Origin: Phycisphaerales bacterium | GTDB lineage: Bacteria; Planctomycetota; Phycisphaerae; Phycisphaerales; UBA1924 | DNA length: 62,212 nt | Reading direction: 5' to 3' | Assembly (NCBI GenBank): GCA_029260375.1 | Contig: JAJDDI010000032.1 | Coordinates: forward strand, 1-62,212 | Shown here: piece by piece, positions 44,246 to 54,613 of the stretch | Layout: every line of letters begins with the position of its first letter | Numbering within the stretch: position 1 is the stretch's first letter | Program-made: the position numbers and the translations under genes | The notes under the pieces: generated by a model | Database searches by the model: none | Seen by the model: only the letters and a program-made list of their open reading frames with translations | Told to the model about the DNA's origin: nothing

Positions 44246-45403
44246 CTACCGCCAGCGCACAAGCTCGATGTCCGTCGCCACCCCGCCCCCGATCTCCGGG
44301 ATCGCCAGCGTCGCCCGGCTCGCCGCGTCGAACACACGCACCTGCCCGCCGAGCGTCGGCATGAACAGCCGCCCAGTCGCCCCCTCGTACTCCAGGATCT
44401 CGATGTACCCGAACAACTCGTCGTGGAACCCGCTGGCCACCGTGCTCGGGCCGGCGGTGTACGACGCCAGGTGCGCCGACGCGATGATGTCCGTGTGAAA
44501 GATCAGGAACCCCGTTGTCGGCGACGTTGGCCAGATCGCGCTGATGTTCGCCACGTCCATCTCGCTGACCACCGTTCCCAAGGGCTCGAGCGTCTCCAGG
44601 TCCACCTCGTCCATCCCGCCCGGCGGCCAGACGGTGTACGGATCGGCCCCCGAAGCGCTGACGTACAGCCGCCGCTCGCTGTCGAGGATCCGCATCTTCA
44701 GCCGCGGGTGCGGCCCCGCCAGCTCGATCGCCTGCACGCCTGGCGTCGCCGCGTCCGCGTCGATCAGCGTGCCCGTCTCGATGTCGATCACCGCCAGCGC
44801 CCCGCGCTCATTGAAGATCCAGGGGTTCTCGTCGTCGAGTCTCCTCAACTGAACAAACAACCGCCCGCCGTCCACGATCATCATCCCCGGGTCCGGCTTG
44901 GTGTCGGGCTCATCCAACACCGACAGATCCACGACCGACCGCGTGAACCCCCCGCCCAGCCCCCCGCCCAACGAGACGCGAACCACGCGACCGTCCGCCG
45001 CCGTCGAAACAAAGATCTCACCGTTCCCGATCGGCGCCACATCCACCGCTGCCAGCCCCGGGTCCAAGACCGCCTTCCCCACGAGCATCCCCGCGCGATC
45101 AAACGCGCGGACGACTCCGCTCTCGGGCGTGAGCACATACAGCAAGCCCCCGTGCGCACGCACGACGCCCTCGGTCTCCGCGAGCGTCGCGATCGTGCGC
45201 ACGCCCCACGGCGCCGACACCTCCACCCCGCTCAGCACGCCGTTGGCAAACGTCACAACCTCGGCGCCCCGCACGCCCGGGCGAGCGCCGGGGCGTGCTC
45301 CATCGCCGATCACCGAAGACGCGTCGATCGTCTGCGCTGCCGATGGCGCCGCCACCAGCATCGCCGCACAAGCGCCGGCCCACACCCAGTTCTGAGCATT
45401 CAT
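44246..45403 (-). CDS. Secreted beta-propeller-like protein
   Basis: The 385-residue protein has a signal peptide (MNAQNWVWAGACAAMLVAAP, cleaved near SAAQ). The rest is a string of beta-rich segments reminiscent of a YVTN/PQQ-type propeller: LLYVLTPESGVVRAFDRAG, VAPIGNGEIFVSTAADGRVV, RLFVQLRRLDD, ALAVIDIETGTLI, FMPTLGGQVRVFDA. It has no membrane anchor. AGGAGG precedes the ATG. Function unknown. Confidence 0.75.
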   Translation of the reverse strand: MNAQNWVWAGACAAMLVAAPSAAQTIDASSVIGDGARPGARPGVRGAEVVTFANGVLSGVEVSAPWGVRTIATLAETEGVVRAHGGLLYVLTPESGVVRAFDRAGMLVGKAVLDPGLAAVDVAPIGNGEIFVSTAADGRVVRVSLGGGLGGGFTRSVVDLSVLDEPDTKPDPGMMIVDGGRLFVQLRRLDDENPWIFNERGALAVIDIETGTLIDADAATPGVQAIELAGPHPRLKMRILDSERRLYVSASGADPYTVWPPGGMDEVDLETLEPLGTVVSEMDVANISAIWPTSPTTGFLIFHTDIIASAHLASYTAGPSTVASGFHDELFGYIEILEYEGATGRLFMPTLGGQVRVFDAASRATLAIPEIGGGVATDIELVRWR

Positions 45404-45512
45404 GCAAGCCTCCTCCCCCCCGCGAGACCCATTGCACAGACTACCGTTCCACGCCAATCCAGCTCAAGACGCGTGTGTACCATTGGCAATATTCCCCACG
45501 AGAGGACCCGCC

Positions 45513-46010
45513 ATGCCCGCCAGCGACCCCGTCCAGATCCTCCTCGCCCACAACCACTGGGCCACGCGCAACATCCTCGACGCCTGCGCCAAGCTCAGCG
45601 ATGACCAGCTCGACCGCGAGTTCGACATGGGCCTCAAGACCGTCCGCGCCACCATGACCCACGTCCTCGGCGCCATGCGCGGCTGGGGCGACCTGCTCGC
45701 CCAACGCGCCCAGAGCGAACGCCTCGAATCCTCGGGCCCCATGACGCCCGTCCAGCTTCTCGAGCTTCTCGATCAGATCGGCGCCGACATCCTCGCCTCC
45801 ATCGAGAACAAACCCCTCGACGAGCAACTCTCGGGCGAGCGCGCCGGCAAGTCCTACACCTTCACCCGAGGCGCCATCCTCACCCACGTCACCACCCACG
45901 CCGTGCACCACCGCGCCCAAGCCATCAACATGCTCCGCCACCTCGGCGTGGACCCCCTCCCGCCCAGCAGCGTCATGGAATGGGTCTTCATGGTCGACAA
46001 CAACGCCTGA
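45513..46010 (+). CDS. DinB family protein
   Basis: The 165-residue four-helix protein has NHWATRNILDACAKLSDDQL (about 14-33), THVLGAMRGWGDLL (about 50) and TTHAVHHRAQAINMLRHLG (about 129-147), the metal-site histidines of DinB/DfsB proteins. Possible roles are thiol transfer or stress response. It overlaps no neighbour; the hydrolase gene follows 4 bases later, so both may share a transcript. Confidence 0.85.
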   Translation: MPASDPVQILLAHNHWATRNILDACAKLSDDQLDREFDMGLKTVRATMTHVLGAMRGWGDLLAQRAQSERLESSGPMTPVQLLELLDQIGADILASIENKPLDEQLSGERAGKSYTFTRGAILTHVTTHAVHHRAQAINMLRHLGVDPLPPSSVMEWVFMVDNNA

Positions 46011-46014
46011 CCCC

Positions 46015-46914
46015 ATGCCCCAGACCCAGTCCAACACCACGCAAGCCCCTCGCCCCACCCGCCGCCGTGCAATCGCTCGCCTTCTCGTGCTTGTCAGCAT
46101 TCCCGCGGTCCTGATCGCGGTCGGAGCCGCCATGAACATCGGCGAACGCTTCGTGTACTTCCCGACGCGTGAGCCCTTCGACACACCCGCCGGCTTCGAT
46201 GACGTCACCTTCCAGAACAAATCAGGCCACACCCTCCACGCCTGGTTTCTCCCCGCCAAGGGCGCCCAGCCGGGCGAGATCCTCCCCGCCGTCCTCCACG
46301 CCCACGGCAACGCCGGCAACGTCTCGCTCCACTCCAGCTTCTCCAGCTTCCTCACCAACCGTGCCCTCCACGTCCTCGTCTTCGACTACCGCGGCTACGG
46401 CCGCTCCGACGACGCCCCGATCAACCGCCGCGCACTGCTCGAAGACACCCAGGCCGCGCTCGCGTACCTGCGTACTCGATCCGACGTCGATCCGGACCGC
46501 ATCGGTCTCTACGGCGTCAGCCTGGGCGGCGTGCCCGCCCTCCACGCCGCCGCACAAGACCCGCGCGTGCCCGCCGTTGCAACTCTCTCCGCGTTCTCGT
46601 CCTGGAAGACAGTCGCCGCCGATCACGCGCCGATCGTCGGCTCCTTGCTCATCCGCGCGGGCCTCGATCCCGTCGATGCCGTCCGCCAGCTCGCTCCCCG
46701 TCCCTTGCTGCTCGTCCACGGCGACGCCGACGCCATCGTGCGTCGCCACCACATGGCTCGCCTCGAAACCGCCGCCAGCGAAGCCGGGGTCCCAGTCACG
46801 ACCCACACGGCAAGAGGCGCCGACCACAACGATCTCATCTTCACCCACCCCGCCGCGTCGGAGGCCATCGCCGATTTCTTCGTCGAGCACCTCAACTCGC
46901 CGCCAGGTCCGTAG
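46015..46914 (+). CDS. Membrane-anchored alpha/beta hydrolase
   Basis: The 299-residue protein has an N-terminal helix (RLLVLVSIPAVLIAVGAAM, about 21-39) and then an alpha/beta hydrolase fold of the BAAT/Bem46 type: HAHGNAGNVSLH (oxyanion region, about 96), GVSLGG (nucleophile Ser, about 166-171), LLVHGDADAIV (acid Asp, about 230) and the His in ARGADHND. It is probably an esterase or depalmitoylase-like enzyme facing the periplasm. Confidence 0.88.
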   Translation: MPQTQSNTTQAPRPTRRRAIARLLVLVSIPAVLIAVGAAMNIGERFVYFPTREPFDTPAGFDDVTFQNKSGHTLHAWFLPAKGAQPGEILPAVLHAHGNAGNVSLHSSFSSFLTNRALHVLVFDYRGYGRSDDAPINRRALLEDTQAALAYLRTRSDVDPDRIGLYGVSLGGVPALHAAAQDPRVPAVATLSAFSSWKTVAADHAPIVGSLLIRAGLDPVDAVRQLAPRPLLLVHGDADAIVRRHHMARLETAASEAGVPVTTHTARGADHNDLIFTHPAASEAIADFFVEHLNSPPGP

Positions 46915-46930
46915 GGCGACTCCCCCCGAG

Positions 46931-46970
46931 TTGACCCATTGGCATTGCAGCCTAGACTGATTCTAATCTA
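46931..46970 (+). promoter_or_regulatory. Catalase promoter with Fur/PerR-like operator
   Basis: TTGACC (46931-46936), a 16-base spacer and TAGACT (46953-46958) make a good sigma-70-type promoter. The -10 overlaps TAGACTGATTCTAATCTA (46953-46970), an imperfect inverted repeat like Fur-family boxes. The core GACTGATTCT recurs, inverted, before the DUF454 gene. Peroxide or iron control is inferred. Confidence 0.6.
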
Positions 46971-47023
46971 TGGCGTTCCGGTGACACCACGCGTCACGTC
47001 GCCACGTATCGAGGAGTGATCCC

Positions 47024-48532
47024 ATGACCGACAGACCCAACCTCACCACCGCCCAAGGCCGCCCCATCGCGGACCAGCACAACTCGCAGACCGCCGGCCC
47101 CCGCGGCCCGCTGCTCATGCAGGACGCCCAGCTCCTCGAGCAGATGCAGCACTTCAACCGCGAACGCATCCCCGAGCGCGTCGTCCACGCCAAGGGCTCG
47201 GGCGCCTACGGCACGTTCAAGGTCACGGGCGACATCACCAAGCACTCCAAGGCCAGCGTCTTCTCAAAGGTCGGCAAAGAGACCGAGGTTTTCCTGCGCT
47301 TCAGCACCGTCGCCGGCGAGCGCGGCGCCGCCGACGCCGAACGCGACGTCCGCGGCTTCGCGCTCAAGTTCTACACCGACGAGGGCAACAGGGACCTCGT
47401 CGGCAACAACACCCCCGTCTTCTTCGTCCGCGACCCCCTCAAGTTCGCCAACTTCATCCACACCCAGAAGCGCGACCCCAAAACCAACCTCCGCGACAAC
47501 GACATGCAGTGGGACTTCTGGTCCCTCTGCCCCGAGTCGCTCCACCAGGTGACGATTCTGTTCAGCGACCGCGGCATCCCCAAAAGCTACCGCACCATGC
47601 ACGGCTACGGCTCGCACACCTACTCCATGATCAACGCCCAAGGCGAGCGCGTCTGGGTCAAGTTCCACTTCAAAAACCAGGCCGGCTTCCAGACCATGTC
47701 CGACGCCGAGTCCGCCTCCATCATCGCCGGCGACCGCGAGTCCCACCAGCGCGACCTCTTCAACGCCATCGAGAAGGGCGACTTCCCCCGCTGGAACGTG
47801 CAGATCCAGGTCATGTCCCAGCCCGAGGCCCACGCCTGGGAGAGCAAGACCGGCTGGAACCCCTTCGACCTGACCAAGGTCTGGCCCCACGCCGACTTCC
47901 CCCTCATCGACGTCGGCGTCCTCGAGCTCAACCGCAACCCCGAGAACTACTTCGCCGAGGTCGAGCAGGCCGCCTTCAAGCCCAGCGCCCTCGTCCCCGG
48001 CATCGGCGCCAGCCCCGACAAAATGCTCCAGGCCCGCCTCATGTCCTACGCCGACACGCACATGCACCGCCTGGGCGTCAACCACCACCAGATCCCCGTC
48101 AACAAGCCCCGCTGCCCCGTCATGCACTACATGCGCGACGGCCAGGGCGCAACTGCCGAGACGTACGGCGCGACGCCCAACTACTTCCCCAACTCCCGCG
48201 CCGCCACGCCCGCCGAGTGCCCCGCCAAGAAGGACCCCGCCTGGCAGCTGGGCCAGACCACCGTCGATCGCTTCGATTCACGAATCGATCACGACGATTT
48301 CTCGCAAGCGGGAAACCTGTACCGCATGTTCGACGAGGGACAACGGGATCGGCTCACCACCCGCATCGCCGGCGTCCTGGGCGATGCCCGCGAGGAGGTC
48401 CAGATGCGCCAGCTCTGCCACTTCTTCCGCGCCGACGAGGACTACGCCAAGCGCGTCGCCGCCAAGCTCAAGATCGACGTCCAGGCCGCCATGACCCACG
48501 CGACACGGGACACCCAGCCCGCTACTGTCTAG
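47024..48532 (+). CDS. Monofunctional heme catalase
   Basis: It breaks down hydrogen peroxide in the cytoplasm. The 502-residue length fits the small-subunit clade. Catalytic His is in [18 protein letters not shown] (about 46-63), Asn in [16 protein letters not shown] (about 125-140), and the heme Tyr in [16 protein letters not shown] (about 338-353). A GAGGAG site precedes the ATG. It has its own promoter and terminator. Confidence 0.96.
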   Translation: MTDRPNLTTAQGRPIADQHNSQTAGPRGPLLMQDAQLLEQMQHFNRERIPERVVHAKGSGAYGTFKVTGDITKHSKASVFSKVGKETEVFLRFSTVAGERGAADAERDVRGFALKFYTDEGNRDLVGNNTPVFFVRDPLKFANFIHTQKRDPKTNLRDNDMQWDFWSLCPESLHQVTILFSDRGIPKSYRTMHGYGSHTYSMINAQGERVWVKFHFKNQAGFQTMSDAESASIIAGDRESHQRDLFNAIEKGDFPRWNVQIQVMSQPEAHAWESKTGWNPFDLTKVWPHADFPLIDVGVLELNRNPENYFAEVEQAAFKPSALVPGIGASPDKMLQARLMSYADTHMHRLGVNHHQIPVNKPRCPVMHYMRDGQGATAETYGATPNYFPNSRAATPAECPAKKDPAWQLGQTTVDRFDSRIDHDDFSQAGNLYRMFDEGQRDRLTTRIAGVLGDAREEVQMRQLCHFFRADEDYAKRVAAKLKIDVQAAMTHATRDTQPATV

Positions 48533-48576
48533 TTCCCCCCATCCGGACATACACTGTCCTTCAACCCGCCCCCCTC

Positions 48577-48619
48577 GAACACCCCGTGCGGCTTCGGCCC
48601 GCGGGGTGTTCACTTTTTC
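48577..48619 (+). terminator. Intrinsic terminator of the catalase gene
   Basis: GAACACCCCG (48577-48586) pairs perfectly with 48602-48611, with further pairing inside, and is followed by ACTTTTTCC. Confidence 0.9.
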
Positions 48620-48671
48620 CACCCCACAACACGCCCCGACCCGTCTGCTACGCTCCCACAGGCGTTGCCCC

Positions 48672-48690
48672 TGAGAATCAGTCTCAATCA
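48672..48690. promoter_or_regulatory. Second Fur/PerR-like box, upstream of the DUF454 gene
   Basis: TGAGAATCAGTCTCAATCA read on the other strand contains GAGACTGATTCTCA, matching the box at the catalase promoter (AGACTGATTCTAA). It resembles the TGAGAATnATTCTCA form of the Fur box. Confidence 0.55.
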
Positions 48691-48758
48691 CCCTTGCCGA
48701 CGACCGAGAACGCGCCTTCAATCAGCCCCCACCCGCCCGAAACGGCGTCCAGGGACTT

Positions 48759-49193
48759 ATGACCACCCACCCCGCGGGCGCCACCTGCCCGGTTCTCCAG
48801 CCCCGAGCCATCAGCGCCCCCGTCATCCGCGCCACCCCCTGGCGCTGGGCCCTGGCCCTGCTGGGCATCCTCAGCGTCGCGGTGGGGGGGATCGGCGTCG
48901 TCGTCCCGGGCCTGCCCACCACCGTCTTCCTGATGATCGGCTCCTGGTGCTTCGCCAAGAGCTGCCCCTGGCTCGAGACACGCCTCATCCGCAACCGCTT
49001 CTTCCGCCCCTTCCTCGTCTTCATGGAGCCGGGCGCCCGCATGCCCCTCCGCGCCAAGATCATCTCCAACGCCATGATGTGGCTCGCCATCTCCGCCAGC
49101 TGCGGCGTCTTCTTCGCCCGCGGCGACTGGGTCTTCACCCTCCCCGTCATCGCCGCCGGCGCCGTCGGCTCCTGGTTCATCGCCCGCCGCTAA
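48759..49193 (+). CDS. DUF454 (YbaN) family inner-membrane protein
   Basis: The 144-residue protein has three to four helices and the family motif GIGVVVPGLPTTVFLMIGSW (about 43-62) followed by CFAKSCPWLETRLIRNRFF. YbaN-like proteins often sit in iron or heme-uptake regulons; the Fur-like box upstream fits that. The N-terminal 28 residues are extra and poorly conserved in appearance. Confidence 0.85.
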   Translation: MTTHPAGATCPVLQPRAISAPVIRATPWRWALALLGILSVAVGGIGVVVPGLPTTVFLMIGSWCFAKSCPWLETRLIRNRFFRPFLVFMEPGARMPLRAKIISNAMMWLAISASCGVFFARGDWVFTLPVIAAGAVGSWFIARR

Positions 49194-49260
49194 CAGAGCC
49201 GGGAGCGCCAGCGACCAAGGGCCAGGCGCAAACAGAGCCGGGAGCGCCAGCGACCCAGGG
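49192..49260. repeat. Tandem copies of an AACAGAGCCGGGAGCGCCAG repeat
   Basis: Two 30-base copies (49192-49221 and 49231-49260) lie in the same direction, differing by one base near the end. They begin at the DUF454 stop. Confidence 0.85.
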
Positions 49261-49331
49261 CGCCCCCATCCAACCCTGCGCCCAACCATTCCGCCCAGCC
49301 ACGCCGCCATCCGTCTACACTCCCCCAATCG

Positions 49332-49416
49332 CACGGGGCGCCGCGGACACACGTGAGCCGGGCTGAGATGCACCCGTAGAACCTGATCCGGTTCGCACCG
49401 GCGGAGGGATTGCGAA
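49332..49416 (+). promoter_or_regulatory. TPP (THI-box) riboswitch for thiC
   Basis: It has the diagnostic elements in order: CGGGGCGCC-type 5' stem, CTGAGATG (49362-49369), ACCCG, then GAACCTGATCCGGTTC-type text and CACCGGCGGAGGGA (49396-49409). It binds thiamine pyrophosphate and should shut off thiC when thiamine is plentiful. A TACACT box (49316-49321) lies just upstream. The remaining leader to the start codon carries a REP hairpin and no obvious terminator with T-run, so control may be translational. Confidence 0.95.
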
Positions 49417-49429
49417 TGGTTCTTGGAGC

Positions 49430-49448
49430 GTGGGGCTTCCAGCCCCAC
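49430..49448. repeat. REP-like hairpin in the thiC leader
   Basis: GTGGGGCT (49430-49437) pairs with AGCCCCAC (49441-49448) around TCC. It lies between the riboswitch and the thiC start and belongs to a family common in such genomes. Confidence 0.7.
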
Positions 49449-49510
49449 AGTTGCAGCTCCCAGAGCCAGGCCCCCTGTCTGCCGGCGAGCCTCCGTTCGG
49501 AGCGCACGCC

Positions 49511-51586
<2,076 letters not shown>

Positions 51587-51637
51587 TGACTAGGATGCGG
51601 CCAGGGACAGCCGCGAAGAGGCTGAGGCGTGAACACA

Positions 51638-52189
51638 ATGGAAAAACAACCAGACCAGGCATCAGTGGATATTGAGCTAGATCCTGAGGATGTGATACTG
51701 CTCGTCCTTGAAGCAAACGAGCGAGTGCTTGGTAGGAAGGTGCTTCGCGGAATCACGAGGCTTGAGAAGCTGGTCTATCTGCTCAAGCGGGAGACTGCAT
51801 TCGATGGAATCGCAACGCTCTTCCTCTTCAAAGAGCACTATTTTGGTCCGTACTCAGAGCAAGTCGTTAGTGCAACAGAGTTCCTGGAGGGAATTCAGCT
51901 AATTGAAGTGGATGTTGTCGACTTGACGAAGGCGGAGTTAGAGCTTACAGAAGCAGACCTGTTGAGCGATTTGGAGCAACGTCGGATTGAGAAGAGGTAC
52001 AGGCTCACTGCATCGGGTCGAAGAATAGCGAAGCACTGGAGAGATCATCTGCCCGAAGACGATCTGGCTGCTGTCGACTCCATCCTCAGGCAGTATGGCA
52101 CTATGCCGCTCAATCAGTTGATTCGTTACGTGTACCGAAAGTACCCCGAAACTACGGTCAATAGTATTCACCCGGAAGCCAAGCGCTAA
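51638..52189 (+). CDS. SocA/Panacea- or YwgA-like winged-helix protein
   Basis: The 183-residue protein resembles the winged-helix family that includes YwgA and the Panacea (SocA) antitoxin domain: ITRLEKLVYLLKRE (about 40-53), FLFKEHYFGPYSEQVVSATE (about 64-83), FLEGIQLIE, then RYRLTASGRRIAKHW and LNQLIRYVYRKYPETT at the end. Panacea proteins neutralise many unrelated toxins. ATG 51638 has GAGG ten bases before it; a GTG at 51629 is too close to that site. First gene of an AT-rich operon; its likely role is antitoxin or regulator (inference). Confidence 0.6.
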   Translation: MEKQPDQASVDIELDPEDVILLVLEANERVLGRKVLRGITRLEKLVYLLKRETAFDGIATLFLFKEHYFGPYSEQVVSATEFLEGIQLIEVDVVDLTKAELELTEADLLSDLEQRRIEKRYRLTASGRRIAKHWRDHLPEDDLAAVDSILRQYGTMPLNQLIRYVYRKYPETTVNSIHPEAKR

Positions 52190-52195
52190 GTACTC

Positions 52196-52771
52196 ATGTC
52201 GGCACTTTCCATCGATATCGCGGCTCCAGTCGGTGCTGTAGTGCTTTGGGGATCATTGTGGCTGCAACTCGCTATTGTGCCATTTTTCGGGAAGCAAGAG
52301 AAGCTATACGAGCTCCATAAGAAGGGCGGGTCGATCGATGCCGCGATGAGCAAGATCGACTCTGGGCAGACAATTCCTGCTCTCGCAACGATTTTCGATA
52401 CCGCATTGTCTGCCCAAGAGGATCGAAGAAAGACCCCAGATATCGAGCAGCTGCTGTCGCGAGTAGAGTATTCGCAGCACTTGGAGACGCTTGAATCGGC
52501 AGGCCAAGCAAAGGCTAAAATCCTCTCGAGCTACGAGACTCTTGTCAAGCAGGCTCGATTAGTGTGGCAGTTCGGCTTGCTTCACATCCTGCTCATTATC
52601 CCCGGCTTGTTGCTTCTGTACGTACAGGTTCCGGGTCTCTGGGCGGTCTCGGCTGCCGTTGTGTTTCTCACGCTCTCGGGGCTTGGTGCTGTCGTTAGCG
52701 CGATCGGTCTTATTCGATTTCACAAACTGATGGGGCTCTTCCTTGAGTTGCTGGAACCTCATCATGCGTGA
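52196..52771 (+). CDS. Membrane protein of unknown function, AT-rich operon
   Basis: The 191-residue protein has an N-terminal helix (VGAVVLWGSLWLQLAIVPFF, about 12-31), a 95-residue cytoplasmic-looking helical stretch (YELHKKGGSIDAAM to SSYETLVKQARL) and a C-terminal two-helix hairpin (LLHILLIIPGLLLLYVQVPG; AVSAAVVFLTLSGLGAVVS). This plan recalls SLATT-like pore-forming effectors but I cannot assign it. It starts 6 bases after the previous stop and overlaps the next start by 8. Confidence 0.65.
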   Translation: MSALSIDIAAPVGAVVLWGSLWLQLAIVPFFGKQEKLYELHKKGGSIDAAMSKIDSGQTIPALATIFDTALSAQEDRRKTPDIEQLLSRVEYSQHLETLESAGQAKAKILSSYETLVKQARLVWQFGLLHILLIIPGLLLLYVQVPGLWAVSAAVVFLTLSGLGAVVSAIGLIRFHKLMGLFLELLEPHHA

Positions 52772-53180
52772 TGGCCCAGAAACTGCTCTTTATGCAACTC
52801 TGTTGCGGGAATACCCATCTCGTGCGTTCTGTCGAATGTTCGAGGTTCCGTATGGTAGAAAGCGGATTGATTTCGTCGCAGTTCCTCGTCTGAATTCGGA
52901 TCTCTGGGTTGTCGCCGTAGAGTTCAAGGTCCGCGATTGGAAATCCGCACTATGGCAGGCTCGACTCAATCGGTCAGTTGTGCACCGCTCCCTTGTCGCA
53001 TTGAACTCCGAGTTCCTACCAAGAGAAGACAGCTACGGATTGTTCAGGCGTGCGGGAGTTGGGCTTGTTGCAGTTGATCCGGAGAATCAGAGCGTGAGTA
53101 TGCTGCTAGAGCCTACGGATCGCCCTGGCCGACTGTCCGATGATAGGGTCAGGGAGATTTGGCGCAGAAGGGTTATATAA
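52764..53180 (+). CDS. Small PD-(D/E)XK nuclease-like protein
   Basis: The 138-residue protein has the nuclease core pattern: an acidic residue in RKRIDFVAVPR (about 32-42), then WVVAVEFKVRDWKSALWQAR (about 49-68) with the ExK and a following helix carrying a Gln, as in many restriction-type endonucleases. ATG 52764 overlaps the previous stop. The next gene starts inside or just after its end. It is likely the DNA- or RNA-cutting part of the operon (inference). Confidence 0.6.
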   Translation: MRDGPETALYATLLREYPSRAFCRMFEVPYGRKRIDFVAVPRLNSDLWVVAVEFKVRDWKSALWQARLNRSVVHRSLVALNSEFLPREDSYGLFRRAGVGLVAVDPENQSVSMLLEPTDRPGRLSDDRVREIWRRRVI

Positions 53181-54405
53181 GAGAATCAAATTGGATCACT
53201 ACTTAATATATCAACACTCTGTGCAGAAGTTCTTTGTCGCTCATCGAGACAAGTACAACGGTGTAGTGATTCCGCTTTCGATCATCGCTTCCTTTCCGGG
53301 AGGCACTAAGGGTTTTATTAGAACGCTATGTAGCAAGGATCGGCACAAGCGATATGGGATCGACCCACGCACGCCACTTTTTCAGCGGAAATGGGATCGC
53401 CAAAAGCACTTGAGGCCCCCTCACCACACTGTTGCTGAAATCCTCGGGCCGCCGTTCTCTACGGTGGCGTTAGATCGAGATCTTGTCGCGACGGACTTCA
53501 GCGAGCGAGATATTCGTAACGCTACTCGGCGGTGTGTGGAGTTTCAGTTGGAGTTTCGTCAAGGAGATGATGACGCGAGGAAGTTGCGAAAGTACGCACA
53601 GCTTCTTGGTCATGAGGAAGACATTGAGCCGCTTTCTCCGCCACAGTATGTCGTTCCACCGTACTTCGCGTTTGTTGATGAGCGAGATCCGTGGTACCAA
53701 GTGAACATGGATTGCATCCAAGAGGCGATGGATTGTTCGAGTGATGTGCCTGTTTGGCCGATCGTGCACTCAAGATCTGCCGCCGCCTTGCCGGGTTGTA
53801 TCTCGGCCGTGGCGAGATTGCGCGAGCTCGGACTGTCGAACATTTGGCTGTACCCAAATGATTTTCGAGAGCATAGGGAGAGCGCCGCGGCATTGGTGGG
53901 CTTGAAGGACGTCGTTGTGGCGTGTCACGATGCCGGAGTTACTCCGCGGATGCTGCATGGAGGCTTCTTCTCCATGGCGCTTCGGTACGTTGGGTTAGAG
54001 GGTTTTGCCAACGGCGTTGGCTATGGAGAGTGGCGCGACAGTGGTTACCATCGAGGCGGTACGGCTGATATTCGGATCTATTGCCTTCCTCTTCACAGGT
54101 TCATTGGTCCGGCGGAAGCAGACCTTCTTGTTGACGAGAATCCAGAGTACTTCGCTAACGATGGGCTACTGTTCGAAGAGGTTTACAAGTCAGGAGAATC
54201 ATTTGAGAGTGTCGATTCGAGTACGGCGAACACTCATTTCATGAACTGTCGAGATCGAGAAGTGGCGACCATTCTGGCGAGTGATCTCTCCGATGTGCTT
54301 GAAACGCTCGACGGTACTGTGGATGCAATTCGGCAGTTGGACGAGCCAGGAGTTCTTCGATATGCAGAGTCGCTCGAACGTTGGAGCGAGGTATTGAGTT
54401 CGTAG
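53140..54405 (+). CDS. Large protein of unknown function, possible TIM-barrel fold
   Basis: The 421-residue protein is not recognised. Conserved-looking text includes GIDPRTPLFQRKWDRQKHL (about 75-93), PPYFAFVDERDPWYQVNMDC (about 177-196), ISAVARLRELGLSNIWLYPN (about 222-241), MLHGGFFSMALRYVGLEGFA (about 270-289) followed by NGVGYGEWRDSGYHRGG, and a helical tail. The alternating strands and the GxGYGE stretch recall TGT/DpdA-like TIM barrels, but the zinc cysteines of TGT are missing. Starts: ATG 53140 overlaps the nuclease gene by 41 bases. TTG 53191 follows an AAGAGAA run and is an alternative. It closes the AT-rich operon. Confidence 0.55.
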   Translation: MIGSGRFGAEGLYKRIKLDHYLIYQHSVQKFFVAHRDKYNGVVIPLSIIASFPGGTKGFIRTLCSKDRHKRYGIDPRTPLFQRKWDRQKHLRPPHHTVAEILGPPFSTVALDRDLVATDFSERDIRNATRRCVEFQLEFRQGDDDARKLRKYAQLLGHEEDIEPLSPPQYVVPPYFAFVDERDPWYQVNMDCIQEAMDCSSDVPVWPIVHSRSAAALPGCISAVARLRELGLSNIWLYPNDFREHRESAAALVGLKDVVVACHDAGVTPRMLHGGFFSMALRYVGLEGFANGVGYGEWRDSGYHRGGTADIRIYCLPLHRFIGPAEADLLVDENPEYFANDGLLFEEVYKSGESFESVDSSTANTHFMNCRDREVATILASDLSDVLETLDGTVDAIRQLDEPGVLRYAESLERWSEVLSS

Positions 54406-54613
54406 GATTCTGGCGCGGTGGACACGGCGACGAGAGTCTCTTGCGGTCCAAGTAGACGCCGAGCAACGATCTGTCATTGGTAAGCTGCATAGCCGTTTGG
54501 GGTTGACCGTTTTTGTGCGCGAACTCACTCCGACTCACGTCGCGCGTGCGCATAACCCTCGCCCTCCACCCCCTCAATCTTGAACTTTCCCCCCTCCCCG
54601 CGATCAATCCCCC
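54406..54613. other. Junction after the AT-rich operon
   Basis: Base composition stays low until about 54540 and then returns to the GC-rich background. I see no tRNA, integrase or clear target duplication, and no terminator with a convincing stem. Confidence 0.4.

Noticed and set aside
54406..54540. Possible tRNA or attachment site after the AT-rich operon
   Set aside because: I could not draw a cloverleaf, and no matching core was found at the other border near 51587.
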